Below are positions 30,183 to 41,324 of a stretch of DNA of 64,000 nucleotides, one piece after another (the first letter of the stretch is position 1; every line of letters starts with the position of its first letter). Source of the stretch: Mucilaginibacter sp. (GTDB taxonomy: Bacteria > Bacteroidota > Bacteroidia > Sphingobacteriales > Sphingobacteriaceae); assembly GCA_028288305.1 (NCBI GenBank), contig JAQBOA010000008.1, positions 1 through 64,000 on the forward strand, read 5' to 3'. Made by a program: the position numbers and the translations under genes. The notes beneath the pieces are model-generated. The model did no database searches. It was not told where the DNA came from and saw only the letters and a program-made list of their open reading frames with translations.

Positions 30183-30587
30183 TCAAAGAATCATCACCCC
30201 AACCTTATTAATTACCGGCAGTTTAATAAAGTTCACATCTACTATGCTTTCAGGTAGGAAGATGAATTTTTTATCATAAATTTCTTTACCGATATAATAG
30301 CTTAACCAATATTCATTATTTAACCCGAATGTTTGCTCGTCAATAGGTTCAATAAGTTTATATGAGTGATTTTCAACGATAGGAAACATATGTCGCAGGG
30401 TAGAAGTTTTTACCTGGCTCCCATCTTTTTCACCATATCCTTTTGAGGTAATCAATACATTTTCAATAGGTACATTTTTTAGATTTATTATATAAACGTA
30501 CCATATTTTGGTTTCAACGCTTTCCTTCTCCAGCGCTACCGCTATTGCAACATCTTTAACTATATTTTTGGGCAGGTCTTTTATCAT
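30183..30587 (-). CDS. Conserved-looking hypothetical protein
   Basis: 134-aa ORF with coding-like composition. No recognised domain. Confidence 0.65.
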   Translation of the reverse strand: MIKDLPKNIVKDVAIAVALEKESVETKIWYVYIINLKNVPIENVLITSKGYGEKDGSQVKTSTLRHMFPIVENHSYKLIEPIDEQTFGLNNEYWLSYYIGKEIYDKKFIFLPESIVDVNFIKLPVINKVGVMIL

Positions 30588-30605
30588 TTCATTATAGAGA
30601 TTAAA

Positions 30606-30695
30606 GGTTAGAGATTGGAGGTTAGTTGTAATGATATTATAGATTAGTATAACGACCTTACTTTTTAACTAATCTCTAATCTCCGATCTCTAACC
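30606..30695. repeat. Imperfect 20-bp inverted repeat in the intergenic region
   Basis: GGTTAGAGATTGGAGGTTAG (30606-30625) / CTAATCTCCGATCTCTAACC (30676-30695), 2 mismatches. Confidence 0.7.
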
Positions 30696-30703
30696 TCTCA
30701 ATC

Positions 30704-33046
30704 TTATTTCTTCTTCACAAACTTTTTACCAGATTTCTTTTTGGGTTCTTTTTCAGCTATTGCGGCTAATTCTTTGCATTCTTCAAAGGTTAAGGTTTGC
30801 GGGTCTTTTCCTTTAGGTATTTTAACGTTTAGCTTGCCAAATTCAATATACGGGCCAAAACGACCATTTAAAACTTTCACAGCCGGGTCTTCATCAAAAG
30901 CTTTTATAAGTTTTTCAGCATCTTTTTTGCGCTTTTCAATAATTAAGTCAATTGCTTGATTTTCAGTTACAATATGGGGATCAATATCTTTTGGCAAGGA
31001 ATAAAAAGCGCTATTATGCTTTATATATGGTCCGAACCTGCCAATAGCAACTGTCATGTCCTTATCCTCAAATACACCTACCTTTTTAGGAAGCTTAAAT
31101 AGCTCAAGCCCTTCCTCCAGTGTAATGGTTTCAATACTTTGGCCGTTACGAAGGCTGGCATAAAGCGGTTTATTATCCTTGTCATCATCGGTTGGTGTAT
31201 CGCCCACCTGTACAAATGGCCCGTAACGGCCAATGCGAACAGATACTTTTTTACCGTTTTCAGGATGTATGCCTAATTCCCGTTCGCCGGTTGCTTTATC
31301 TGCAGTTTGAATAGTACTTTCTACCTCTTTATGAAAAGGTGTATAAAAGCTCCGGATCATATCCGTCCATTCCGTCATTCCCTGGGCTATCTCATCAAAC
31401 TGCTTTTCAACACTGGCAGTAAAATTAAAATCCACTATATTCTGAAAATATTGTACCAAAAAATCATTAACAACTGCACCTATATCAGTAGGGAAAAGCT
31501 TGCCCCGTTCTGCACCTGTGTTTTCAGTTTTTTCTTCTTTAGTAATGTTACTGCCTTTAAGTGTTAAAACCCTAAAAGCCCTTTGTTTTCCGTCACGCTC
31601 TTCTTTTACAACATAACCTCTGTTTTGAATAGTGGAGATGGTAGGGGCATAGGTTGATGGCCGGCCAATACCAAGTTCTTCCAGCTTTTTAACCAAACTT
31701 GCTTCAGTATATCTCGCAGGTGGACGTGAAAAACGTTCCGTAGCTGTCATTTCCTGTAAATCCAAACGTTGTCCTGTGGCCAAAGGCGGCAACATCGCAT
31801 TTTCTCCATCCTGCAGGTTATCATCTTCCTCATCACTTGATTCAAGGTACACCTTCAGGAAGCCATCAAATTTCATTACTTCACCATTCGCAACTAATTC
31901 TTCTTTACGTGTTGATACACTAATCTTTGCGGTGGTTTTCTCAAACTGAGCTTCACTCATCTGCGAGGCGATGGCCCGTTTCCAAATCAGTTCATACAAA
32001 CGCATCTCACCATTATCTCCCTGGATGGTATGCTGGTTAAAATAAGTTGGCCTTATTGCTTCATGGGCTTCCTGGGCACTGGCGTTTTTAGTTTTATATA
32101 GCCGTTGCTGATGGTATTTATTGCCATAAGCAGATACAATTTCCTGCGCTGCAGCATTTAAAGCCGTTTCAGATAGATTAACAGAATCAGTACGCATATA
32201 GGTTATATAACCTGATTCATAAAGTTTTTGTGCTACCTGCATCGTACGCGAAACGGAGTAACCTAATTTTCTGCTGGCTTCCTGCTGTAATGTTGATGTG
32301 GTAAAAGGGGCAGCAGGTGAACGTTTAGCCGGACGCGTCTCTAATGACTTTACATCAAATTCAGCTTTGATACAATCCTGCAAAAACTTTTCAGCATCTT
32401 CCTGCTTGCTGTAGCGTTCTGGTAGTTCAGCTTTAAAGGCCTCTTTCCCTTTACCAAAAATAGCTACGATTTTAAACGCTGCTTCTGATTTAAATTTATT
32501 TATCTCCCTTTCCCGATCAACTATAAGTCTTACTGCAACTGACTGCACACGGCCGGCCGAAAGCGACGGTTTTACTTTTTTCCACAAAACGGGAGAAAGT
32601 TCAAAACCCACCAATCTGTCTAAAACTCTTCGTGCCTGCTGAGCATTAACAAGGTTATAATCAATTTTACGGGGGGTTTCTATTGCTCTGAGAATAGCAG
32701 GTTTTGTGATCTCATGAAAAACTATCCGCTTGGTTGTAGCATCTTTTAATTCTAAAGTATCAAACAAATGCCAGGAAATCGCCTCACCCTCACGGTCCTC
32801 GTCCGACGCCAGCCAAACCATGTCAGCAGCTTTAGCTAACTTCTTTAACTCGCTGACTATTTGTTTTTTATCAGCAGGTACTTCATATTTTTGTTCAAAG
32901 TTTTTAGCGATATTAATAGCATCATCAGATTTAACCAGATCACGGATATGCCCGTAACTGGACTTTACCGTAAAGTCTTTCCCAAGGTATCCTTCAATGG
33001 TTTTGGCTTTCGCCGGAGATTCCACTATAAGTAGATTTTTAGCCAT
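30704..33046 (-). CDS. topA: DNA topoisomerase I
   Basis: LLIVESPAKAKTIEGYLG, DEDREGEAISWHL, YITYMRTDSVNLS, C-terminal repeats. Confidence 0.97.
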   Translation of the reverse strand: MAKNLLIVESPAKAKTIEGYLGKDFTVKSSYGHIRDLVKSDDAINIAKNFEQKYEVPADKKQIVSELKKLAKAADMVWLASDEDREGEAISWHLFDTLELKDATTKRIVFHEITKPAILRAIETPRKIDYNLVNAQQARRVLDRLVGFELSPVLWKKVKPSLSAGRVQSVAVRLIVDREREINKFKSEAAFKIVAIFGKGKEAFKAELPERYSKQEDAEKFLQDCIKAEFDVKSLETRPAKRSPAAPFTTSTLQQEASRKLGYSVSRTMQVAQKLYESGYITYMRTDSVNLSETALNAAAQEIVSAYGNKYHQQRLYKTKNASAQEAHEAIRPTYFNQHTIQGDNGEMRLYELIWKRAIASQMSEAQFEKTTAKISVSTRKEELVANGEVMKFDGFLKVYLESSDEEDDNLQDGENAMLPPLATGQRLDLQEMTATERFSRPPARYTEASLVKKLEELGIGRPSTYAPTISTIQNRGYVVKEERDGKQRAFRVLTLKGSNITKEEKTENTGAERGKLFPTDIGAVVNDFLVQYFQNIVDFNFTASVEKQFDEIAQGMTEWTDMIRSFYTPFHKEVESTIQTADKATGERELGIHPENGKKVSVRIGRYGPFVQVGDTPTDDDKDNKPLYASLRNGQSIETITLEEGLELFKLPKKVGVFEDKDMTVAIGRFGPYIKHNSAFYSLPKDIDPHIVTENQAIDLIIEKRKKDAEKLIKAFDEDPAVKVLNGRFGPYIEFGKLNVKIPKGKDPQTLTFEECKELAAIAEKEPKKKSGKKFVKKK

Positions 33047-33393
33047 TTAAGCAGTTATTTTTTTGCAAAGAAAACATAAAGAAAGCGAAACGCCAATATG
33101 TTTTTTGCAGGAAGTGTTGGAAAGGGGGTGAAATATTGCGTTCCGACGTTCACGTTCATTTCGCATGAACACTCTTTCATAAATTAGTAAGATGCTGATG
33201 ATCAGTTATTTATATGTTTTTAATGATTTTTATAATTCGATAAGTTGTTGATAATCATGTATATACTTATTGGTTTTATTCCAATTAAGAAAAAGTCTAT
33301 TTGATTTACATCAGGATTAGCTCATTTTATAGAATGGGTTCAGATAAAGTTGTTGAATTTAATACCCTAAAATCACAAGCCTGGTATCTCTAA

Positions 33394-34365
33394 TTAATCC
33401 AGTAACCTGGGAAACAGTTTTAATGCATTATCCCTCATAAAAGCTTTTAGTTGTTTCTTGTCCAAATTTGAATTTTCAAGTTTCGTCATAAGAGAACGAA
33501 CCAAAGCCTCTGTGCTGAATGGGTAATCGCTTCCATACAAAATATGGTCCGTGTTAGCCATGGTCAGTAATACAGGCAATAAGCGGGGCAAGGGCGTACC
33601 GGCTAAATCAAAATAAAGCTTTTTGAATTCTTGAAACAACTCAGCTTCGGAGAACGAAGTACTGAGACCTAAAATTGGCGTCAGGCCAGCTATGCGATCG
33701 ATCAACACAGGCAAAGCTGCGCCGGCATGCGGGACGATGATCCTTACATTTGAATAGCTTTGAGTGACCCCGCTTAATATCAAATTAGTGACTGAACGGG
33801 TAGTTTCAAACATAAACTCCAGCATTGGCCTTGGATAACCCAGGGCGAGGCTTTGACAACAAGTGCATGATGGAGAAGTTGGATGAATAAAAACAATAGC
33901 ACTGCGTTTATTTAATTCGCAAAATAATTCTTCCAGGCGGTTATCTCCCAGGTAAACACCGTGAAAGTTGGTTTCCAGGACGATGCCATCTACCTTTAAT
34001 TCATCCATTACATATTCCAGTTCTTTCAGGGAATTTTGCATATCAGGCAATGGGAGCGAAGCGAACAGACCGAATCTGCCGGGATGATCGCTAACAATTT
34101 TGGCCCCTTCTTCATTTATCGCCCGCGCCAGGGCCTTTGCGGCATTATCATCCCCAAAGTGAATTCCCGGAGAAGAAATAGATAACATGGCCGTCTGTAT
34201 CCCTATACTATCCATTACAGCCAATGTGTTATCAACATCCCACTCCGGTATAGCAGGCATTCCATCGGGTTTACTGTGTCCGGCAGCGATGGCTGCTTCA
34301 CGATAGTGGTCTGTGATGTAATGTGCGTGTACATCAATAGATTGACCGGGTTGATAATTTTTCAT
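33394..34365 (-). CDS. Amidohydrolase family (ACMSD-like) protein
   Basis: IDVHAHYITDHYREA, FIHPTSPSC, ILYGSDYPFS. Start adjusted from the ORF track (34422) to MKNYQPGQSIDVHAHY. Confidence 0.9.
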   Translation of the reverse strand: MKNYQPGQSIDVHAHYITDHYREAAIAAGHSKPDGMPAIPEWDVDNTLAVMDSIGIQTAMLSISSPGIHFGDDNAAKALARAINEEGAKIVSDHPGRFGLFASLPLPDMQNSLKELEYVMDELKVDGIVLETNFHGVYLGDNRLEELFCELNKRSAIVFIHPTSPSCTCCQSLALGYPRPMLEFMFETTRSVTNLILSGVTQSYSNVRIIVPHAGAALPVLIDRIAGLTPILGLSTSFSEAELFQEFKKLYFDLAGTPLPRLLPVLLTMANTDHILYGSDYPFSTEALVRSLMTKLENSNLDKKQLKAFMRDNALKLFPRLLD

Positions 34366-34904
34366 TTGATTAGTATTTAATAATCTGAGTTCGATTAATA
34401 AAATGTGACAAAAATTTGTCAATTATGAAAAATGTAAGTGTATTCAGTATCGGACATTCAAATATTTATATTTGATTGACTTCAATAAAATTAGGGATGT
34501 TTTCTGTCTTGTTGATGAATTCTGTAAAGATTTCGATAATACCAGTGAACCTTTTACTCTTGGCAGGCCTTCCAAACGCCGCCATATCAAAAAGTGAGAT
34601 CATTTCCATTGGCATGTTTTTTTTATTGAAATGAATGTTATAACACCTCATTGTCCGGATAATGGAGAGGGCAATGAGAAAGAATAGACAAAACTCATCC
34701 GCTTTTATGTCAGGATGTGGTTTTTAAATGTCTTGAAAAATGAATAGTATATCTAATGGAGAACGCTATTGAAGAAGTTTCCTAAATATTTTCCTATTCC
34801 TAAAGAGGAAATCCTAGTTTACACATGGGGAAATTCGAGGCCGGGACATTGGATTTGACATTAATTCAAAAACAACATTACAACCTTCTAACCTTCCAAC
34901 AAAA

Positions 34905-36002
34905 TCACATCAAAAAGCCGCCGCCCAGCAGATCATTCCCCTCATAAAACACAGCCGATTGTCCTGGTGCAATGCCTGATACGTTGTGATTAAAATCAAC
35001 TTTCATGTGCTGCCCCATTTGTACTATGGTGCTTTGCGTTCCGGCATCTTTGTACCTGATTTTAGTTACAGCTTCCAATGGTTCATTTATACTTTTATAC
35101 TTAACCAGGTTCAGATTTTTAACCCAGGCTTGTTTGCGTTCTAATTCATCAACTGTTCCTAGCACAACAGTATTTGTTTCCGGTTGAATATTGGTTACAA
35201 ACATGGGATGCCCTAAAGCAATTCCTAAACCTTTGCGCTGCCCTATGGTGTAAAAAGGATAGCCCTGATGTTTGCCTACTATGGTGCCGTCTGTAAGCAC
35301 AAAATTGCCGCCTGCTACACGTTCCTCCAAGTCTTCAACTTTATGCCTTAGAAACGTTCTGTAGTCGTTATCAGGCACAAAGCATATTTCATAGCTTTCG
35401 CTTTTTCCTGCCAATTCAACCTGGCCCATATCCATTGCCATTTGCCTGATCTCCGGTTTAGAAAAGCTTCCTAAAGGAAATTTTGTACGGGCAAGGTTTT
35501 TTTGAGATACTCCCCACAGTACATATGACTGATCTTTATTCTCGTCCTTACCTTTTGAAATCACATACCTGCCATTATCCTGTAAACGGATATTAGCATA
35601 GTGGCCCGTTGCAATAAATTCGCAATCCAATTTATCTGCCCGCTTTAGCAGCGCTTCCCACTTAATATGTGTATTGCATAAAACACATGGATTAGGGGTC
35701 CGGCCGGCAAGATATTCATCAACAAAGTTGTCGATCACAAAATCGCCGAACTCATTTCTGATATCAAGTATGTAGTGTGGAAAACCGTATCCAACAGCCA
35801 GCGCGCGGGCGTCGTTAATACTATCCAGGCTGCAGCAGCCTGTTTCCTTCGAGCTTCCACCTGATGAAGCATAGTCCCAGGTTTTCATAGTAAGCCCGAT
35901 AACTTCATAGCCCTGCTCATGCAACATAACTGCTGCTACCGAACTATCAACGCCACCGCTCATTGCTACTAATATCCTACCGTGTTTACTCATTTGCTGC
36001 AA
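34905..36002 (-). CDS. mnmA: tRNA-specific 2-thiouridylase MnmA
   Basis: VAMSGGVDSSVAA, GRTPNPCVLCN, ATGHYA, YTIGQRKGLG. Confidence 0.97.
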   Translation of the reverse strand: MQQMSKHGRILVAMSGGVDSSVAAVMLHEQGYEVIGLTMKTWDYASSGGSSKETGCCSLDSINDARALAVGYGFPHYILDIRNEFGDFVIDNFVDEYLAGRTPNPCVLCNTHIKWEALLKRADKLDCEFIATGHYANIRLQDNGRYVISKGKDENKDQSYVLWGVSQKNLARTKFPLGSFSKPEIRQMAMDMGQVELAGKSESYEICFVPDNDYRTFLRHKVEDLEERVAGGNFVLTDGTIVGKHQGYPFYTIGQRKGLGIALGHPMFVTNIQPETNTVVLGTVDELERKQAWVKNLNLVKYKSINEPLEAVTKIRYKDAGTQSTIVQMGQHMKVDFNHNVSGIAPGQSAVFYEGNDLLGGGFLM

Positions 36003-36176
36003 AGATACCTTTTTTGATTTTTATGCCTATGTATAATTAGTCAGGTAAGGGTAAAATGTATTGTATATAGCAGATCTTTGATATTTCTTTATGGTTAATT
36101 TAGTCTAATAATCAGTATATTATAAATATTATATAATTTGTTACTTTAGGTAATTAACTTTTTATATGCTATTTGC

Positions 36177-37421
36177 TTACGGATTTCGTACCTGGCCGTT
36201 TCCTTTTATAATCCATTTATAACTACATAACTCTTCTAATCCCATTGGACCGCGGGCGTGTAGTTTTTGTGTACTGATCCCTATTTCAGCGCCTAATCCA
36301 AACTCGGCGCCATCAGTAAAAGCAGTAGAAGCATTCACGTAAACAGCCGCTGCATCAACCTGGTTTAAAAAGGTTGCTATATTTTCCTCGTCTTCAGATA
36401 TAATGGCTTCACTGTGTTTTGAGCTGTAAACAGCAATATGATCAAGTGCGTCTTCAAAGCCGTCAACAATTTTAACGGCCATTTTCATTGATAAAAATTC
36501 TGTTCCAAAATGCTCTGGTTTAGCAAGGTGTAAAAGTTTAGCAGGGTAGCGAATGGCAAGTATCGCATATGCCGTTTCGTCCGCGTAAAGCTCTACCTGT
36601 TTTTCACCTAATGGTTTAACAAGCTTTGGTAAATCCTTTATCCTACTGTAATGAACAATTAAACAATCCAGCGCATTGCATACACTAACACGTCGCGTTT
36701 TGGCATTTAACACTATTTTAGTGCCTTTTTCCAAATCGCCAAATTCATCAAAATAGGTATGAACTATGCCGGCGCCGGTTTCAATTACGGGTACCTTGCT
36801 GTTATCTCTTACATGATCTATTAATTGCTGGCTTCCCCGCGGTATAAGGACATCAACGTAGCCTACAGCATTTAACAGGGCATCAGCAGCTTCACGTTCA
36901 GCAGGCAGAAGCGTAACAACATTTAAATCAATATCATGATTGGTTAAAACCTCCTGAATAATGTAAATGATAGCCTGGTTTGAAAAATCAGCATCACTGC
37001 CGCCCTTTAAAATGCAAACATTGCCAGTTTTAAAACAAAGGGAAAATACATCAAAAGTTACATTTGGCCTGGCTTCGTAAATTATTCCCACAACCCCAAG
37101 CGGCACCCTTATTTTTGAAATATGCAAACCATTTGGCATTGTGTTTTCTAAAAGTATCTCTCCAAGAGGGCTATTTAAATGAGCGACATAATTAATTTCT
37201 TCAGCAATATTTTTAATACGTTCTGGAGTAAGTTTCAGGCGGTCATATTTTGGATCGGTTGGATCCATTCGGTCGAGGTCTTTTTTATTTTCCCGCAATA
37301 AATAATTCGTTTGTTCAACAACTTCTATTGCTAACTGCAGTAAAACCAAGCTTACAATATTAGGATCAATATGTTTCCTGCTTGCTGCTCGGGCATCTTC
37401 AAAATAATTAATATATTCCAT
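36177..37421 (-). CDS. proA: Gamma-glutamyl phosphate reductase
   Basis: ALDH-superfamily fold; [32 protein letters not shown]. Confidence 0.95.
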   Translation of the reverse strand: MEYINYFEDARAASRKHIDPNIVSLVLLQLAIEVVEQTNYLLRENKKDLDRMDPTDPKYDRLKLTPERIKNIAEEINYVAHLNSPLGEILLENTMPNGLHISKIRVPLGVVGIIYEARPNVTFDVFSLCFKTGNVCILKGGSDADFSNQAIIYIIQEVLTNHDIDLNVVTLLPAEREAADALLNAVGYVDVLIPRGSQQLIDHVRDNSKVPVIETGAGIVHTYFDEFGDLEKGTKIVLNAKTRRVSVCNALDCLIVHYSRIKDLPKLVKPLGEKQVELYADETAYAILAIRYPAKLLHLAKPEHFGTEFLSMKMAVKIVDGFEDALDHIAVYSSKHSEAIISEDEENIATFLNQVDAAAVYVNASTAFTDGAEFGLGAEIGISTQKLHARGPMGLEELCSYKWIIKGNGQVRNP

Positions 37422-37469
37422 GGCTTATTGATTAATAAGAATTAATTCGGCTATCTGAGGAGTTAAACG

Positions 37470-38549
37470 TTAAAATTGTAAATAAAGATAATCATAATGT
37501 ACCAGAGGCTTTTGATTTTTTTGGCCGATATTTTCCCTTGCCTTATCAGCGCCATATTCCGCAATCCCTAAACCTATCAGTTTATTATGCTCATCTAATA
37601 ATTTTATAATCTCACCTTTTTTAAAATCCGAAAGAATATTAATAACCCCCACAGGAAGCAGGCTTGAAGCTTTATTGGAAGTTAAGGCCGTTTTTGCTCC
37701 TTCATTAATTATCACCATGCCGGTAGCATAATTTTCAGAATGTGCTAACCATTTCTTTTTTTCTGAAGCAGTTTTATTAGGAATAAAGCGTGTATGTATT
37801 GATTTATTTTCCAATACATCAATCAATATATTGTTTTTAGTTCCGTTAGCGATGTGTACAGCGATTCCCAATTTTGCCACCTTTTGCGCCATAGTTGATT
37901 TGGTGATCATACCACCACGCCCGAATTGAGAACGACCAGAGCTTACGAAGGAGGAAAAATCAATAGCAGAACCGCTAACTTCTTCAATTACATTTGAGTC
38001 TTCATCCTTCGGATCGCCATCATAAATTCCGTCTACATTTGTTAATACAATCAGGGCCTGTGCATTTAACATGGAAGCGATAAGCCCGGCCAGTTCATCG
38101 TTATCGGTAAACATCAGCTCAGTTACAGACACCACATCATTTTCATTTACAACCGGGATTACCTGGTGCTGTAATAAAATTTCAAGGCAGTTTTTCATGT
38201 TAAGATAATGCAGCCTATCTCTGAAATCTTCTTTAGTGACCAATACCTGTGAACAAAGGATATTAAATTGATCAAATAGTTGTGCGTAAGTATTAATAAG
38301 CTTAACCTGACCTATGGAAGCTAATAATTGCCTGGCCGCAATAGCATCATATTTTTCAGAAACGTTAATCAAACTCCTTCCGGATGCTACCGCGCCTGAT
38401 GAAACTAAAATTACTTCCTTACCCTGCTTTTTTATTTCAGCAATCTGTTCAACCAAATGACTGATCCGGTTTAAATCAGGCAAACCGTCTTTTTGTGTAA
38501 AAACATTTGAGCCGATTTTGATAATTATTCGATGGTAGTTATACGCCAT
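37470..38549 (-). CDS. proB: Glutamate 5-kinase
   Basis: IIIKIGSNVFT, VSSGAVASG, VVNENDVVS, GGMITKSTMAQ, C-terminal PUA-like region. Confidence 0.95.
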   Translation of the reverse strand: MAYNYHRIIIKIGSNVFTQKDGLPDLNRISHLVEQIAEIKKQGKEVILVSSGAVASGRSLINVSEKYDAIAARQLLASIGQVKLINTYAQLFDQFNILCSQVLVTKEDFRDRLHYLNMKNCLEILLQHQVIPVVNENDVVSVTELMFTDNDELAGLIASMLNAQALIVLTNVDGIYDGDPKDEDSNVIEEVSGSAIDFSSFVSSGRSQFGRGGMITKSTMAQKVAKLGIAVHIANGTKNNILIDVLENKSIHTRFIPNKTASEKKKWLAHSENYATGMVIINEGAKTALTSNKASSLLPVGVINILSDFKKGEIIKLLDEHNKLIGLGIAEYGADKARENIGQKNQKPLVHYDYLYLQF

Positions 38550-38734
38550 TATTCAATAAATGGTGCAAGTTAAGAGGAAATTATGATGAAAATTGAGATT
38601 TAGGTATATTTATACATATAAAATGGCATTTTAATGCCATTAACAATTTAAAATTAACCAATTTGCTAAAATATCATATTAAAAAGAAGAAAAGCGATTT
38701 TATTGTTTACAAAACAATATCAAAATGGATTTTT

Positions 38735-39496
38735 TTAACTAATATATCCCTTTACATATTCCTTTGTCAATTCTTCTTTCGGATTAAGTAAAAGTTCCTC
38801 AGTAGGGCCGAATTCTATGATCTTACCCATATAAACAAAGATGATGTAATCTGAAACCCTGCGGGCCTGACGTAGAATATGCGTTACCAAAACAATTGTA
38901 TATTTTTCTTTTAAGCTGATAAATAAATCTTCAATAATAGAGGTAGAAACCGGATCAAGCGCTGATGTGGATTCATCACCTAAAATAATTTCAGGTCCGA
39001 CAGCGAGACCCCGTGCAAGACACAGACGTTGTTGCTGTCCGATCGATAAACGTGTTGCTGATGCATTTAAACGGTCTTTAACCTCGTTCCATAAGCCTGT
39101 TGCTTTTAATTGCTCTTCTACCAGCTGATCCAGTTCGCTTTTTTTACGGATACCGTGAATACGCGGCCCATAGGCCACATTATCATAAATAGACATCGGC
39201 AGGGGAAAAGGGCGCTGGGAAAGTAAGCCCATTTTTTTACGGATGTGGGTTACTTCAGCATTGGCGTCATAAATATCTTCATTGTCAACTAATACCTTAC
39301 CAGTAATTTTTACTTCCGGGGTGTTGTCAAGCAAACGGTTAAACGACTTTAATAACGTAGTTTTTCCGCATCCAGAAGGTCCGATAATAGAGATTACCTT
39401 TTTATCCGGAATGTTTATAGTAATATCTTTTAAAATATGCTGGTTACCGATATGTACATTTAAATGCTGTACACTGATATGTGGTGTTTGGGTCAT
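38735..39496 (-). CDS. pstB: Phosphate ABC transporter ATP-binding protein
   Basis: [33 protein letters not shown]; operon context. Confidence 0.95.
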   Translation of the reverse strand: MTQTPHISVQHLNVHIGNQHILKDITINIPDKKVISIIGPSGCGKTTLLKSFNRLLDNTPEVKITGKVLVDNEDIYDANAEVTHIRKKMGLLSQRPFPLPMSIYDNVAYGPRIHGIRKKSELDQLVEEQLKATGLWNEVKDRLNASATRLSIGQQQRLCLARGLAVGPEIILGDESTSALDPVSTSIIEDLFISLKEKYTIVLVTHILRQARRVSDYIIFVYMGKIIEFGPTEELLLNPKEELTKEYVKGYIS

Positions 39497-40341
39497 TAAA
39501 TTTTATGTTTTGAAAATTTCTTTATCAATATTTCAGATAACACAGTTATAACTAATACAATGATAGTAAGAATAAGCGCAGATGCATAGCCGCGTCCTTG
39601 TACTTCCTCTACCGGGCTGCCTAATTGAAAAAAGATAGCTAGTGGAAGTGTGGCAGCAGGCTCGTGCAGTGAAGTTGGAACGTTATCACTAAAACCAGCG
39701 GTAAACAATACAGAGGCGACATCACCTATGGCCCTGCCAAATGATAACAGTACAGCCGTAAATATCCCAGGCCTTATCTGCCGTAAAACAACTTTAGCCA
39801 TTTCCCAGCGTGTTGCTCCTAAAGAAAGGGATGCATCGCGTAATTCATTTGGAACAGTACGGATCACTTCATCAAGGGTACGGACTAATATTGGTATTAC
39901 TAACAATGTTACTGCAATAACACCCCCCAATAATGAAGCCCTTATACCAAAATAGATCATGATCAAAAAGCCAAAAGCGCCATAAACTATAGAGGGTATT
40001 CCGAAAAGCACATCAAAAACCATTCTTAATGTATTTGATAAAAACTTTTTACCATCTATATATATATTAATAAATATGGCCACAGGTGTGCTTATTAAAA
40101 GCCCTAATATAGTTGCACCTCCTGCTACATAAAACGATCCTATAATGGCATTCAGCACCCCGCCTTCTTTACCTATATAAAAACCGCCACCGGGTGTTTT
40201 TGTGATCATATCCAGGTTCATAAAGGGGAGGCCTTTATAAAATATTGTCCCTACAATAAGAAAAAAGCTCCCTGTGACAATTATGGTAGCCAATATCATC
40301 AGCATTCTAAAAAATAACTCCTCAAATTTTCTCTTTCTCAT
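39496..40341 (-). CDS. pstA: Phosphate ABC transporter permease
   Basis: BPD permease motif (ELRDASLSLGATRWEMAKVVLRQIRPG); adjacent to pstB/pstC. Confidence 0.94.
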   Translation of the reverse strand: MRKRKFEELFFRMLMILATIIVTGSFFLIVGTIFYKGLPFMNLDMITKTPGGGFYIGKEGGVLNAIIGSFYVAGGATILGLLISTPVAIFINIYIDGKKFLSNTLRMVFDVLFGIPSIVYGAFGFLIMIYFGIRASLLGGVIAVTLLVIPILVRTLDEVIRTVPNELRDASLSLGATRWEMAKVVLRQIRPGIFTAVLLSFGRAIGDVASVLFTAGFSDNVPTSLHEPAATLPLAIFFQLGSPVEEVQGRGYASALILTIIVLVITVLSEILIKKFSKHKI

Positions 40342-41231
40342 GAAGCCAGTTTCCTTTCTAAACGGGTGAGGATAACCCGGGAAATAATATTAAACAACAG
40401 AATGATGATAAAAAGCAGTAAGGCTGCAAACATCAACGCGGAATCATAAAGTGGAATTGAGAGCATCTCGCCGTAGTTATTGGCAATGAGTGCAGGTAAG
40501 GGGTAACCCGGATCGAAAACAGAATGCGGTACCGCGGCATTATTACCGCAAACCATTAACACTGCAATGGTTTCGCCAAACGCACGTGATACGGCTAATA
40601 CTGTTGCCGCTACTATTCCGGGCAAGGCTTTGCGAAGCACCACTTTCTTAATAGTTTCCCATTGAGTGGCTCCCAAGGATAGAGAAGCATCTTTTAATTC
40701 CTGCGGTATGGTTCTGAGCACTTCGCTGATGATGCTTACAATTAATGGAAATATCATTACCGCCAAAACAATGCCTCCTGCCAGCACACTATACCCTGTT
40801 GAAAACTCTACAAAATGTGGTGCGATATGATTTTGAATTAACGGAATAATAAAAAGCACCCCCCAAACACCAAATATAACCGGCGGAATCCCTGACAGAA
40901 GGTTAACAAAAGGTGCAAGTAGCCTTTTAATGTTAACCGATGCATATTCAGTAATATATAAAGCTGTAAGCAATGACAGGGGCAAGGCAATAATAATGGC
41001 AATACCTGTTACCCATAAGGTTCCCATTATAAAGGGATAAAAACCAAACAATCCCTTGAGTGGTTTCCAAACGCTTGAGGTTATTAACTCTCCCCACGAT
41101 AACCTGTGTAATATTGGGACGGATTTATAATATAATCCAATACCAATAACCAGTATAACAGAAACTGATGCCAGTGTAAGTACCAGCATCAGTTTAGCGA
41201 GAATTTTATCTTTTAATAAACGTAGTTGCAT
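40338..41231 (-). CDS. pstC: Phosphate ABC transporter permease
   Basis: ELKDASLSLGATQWETIKKVVLRKALPGIVAATVLAVSRAFGETIAVLMVCG. Confidence 0.94.
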   Translation of the reverse strand: MQLRLLKDKILAKLMLVLTLASVSVILVIGIGLYYKSVPILHRLSWGELITSSVWKPLKGLFGFYPFIMGTLWVTGIAIIIALPLSLLTALYITEYASVNIKRLLAPFVNLLSGIPPVIFGVWGVLFIIPLIQNHIAPHFVEFSTGYSVLAGGIVLAVMIFPLIVSIISEVLRTIPQELKDASLSLGATQWETIKKVVLRKALPGIVAATVLAVSRAFGETIAVLMVCGNNAAVPHSVFDPGYPLPALIANNYGEMLSIPLYDSALMFAALLLFIIILLFNIISRVILTRLERKLAS

Positions 41232-41235
41232 ATTT

Positions 41236-41324
41236 GTTGATTGAGTTGATTAGGTTGAATGGCTTGATTAAGTTAAGAAAGAGAACTAACTATTCACTTA
41301 ATCAACCAAATCAACTCAATCAAC
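41236..41324 (-). promoter_or_regulatory. Intercistronic stem-loop between pstS and pstC
   Basis: GTTGATTGAGTTGATTAGGTTGA (41236-41258) / TCAACCAAATCAACTCAATCAAC (41302-41324), one mismatch in 23 bp. Confidence 0.7.

Noticed and set aside
34466-34651. 61-aa ORF between the amidohydrolase and mnmA
   Set aside because: No recognised domain; isolated in a ~500-bp non-coding stretch. Could be a gene remnant but cannot be supported.
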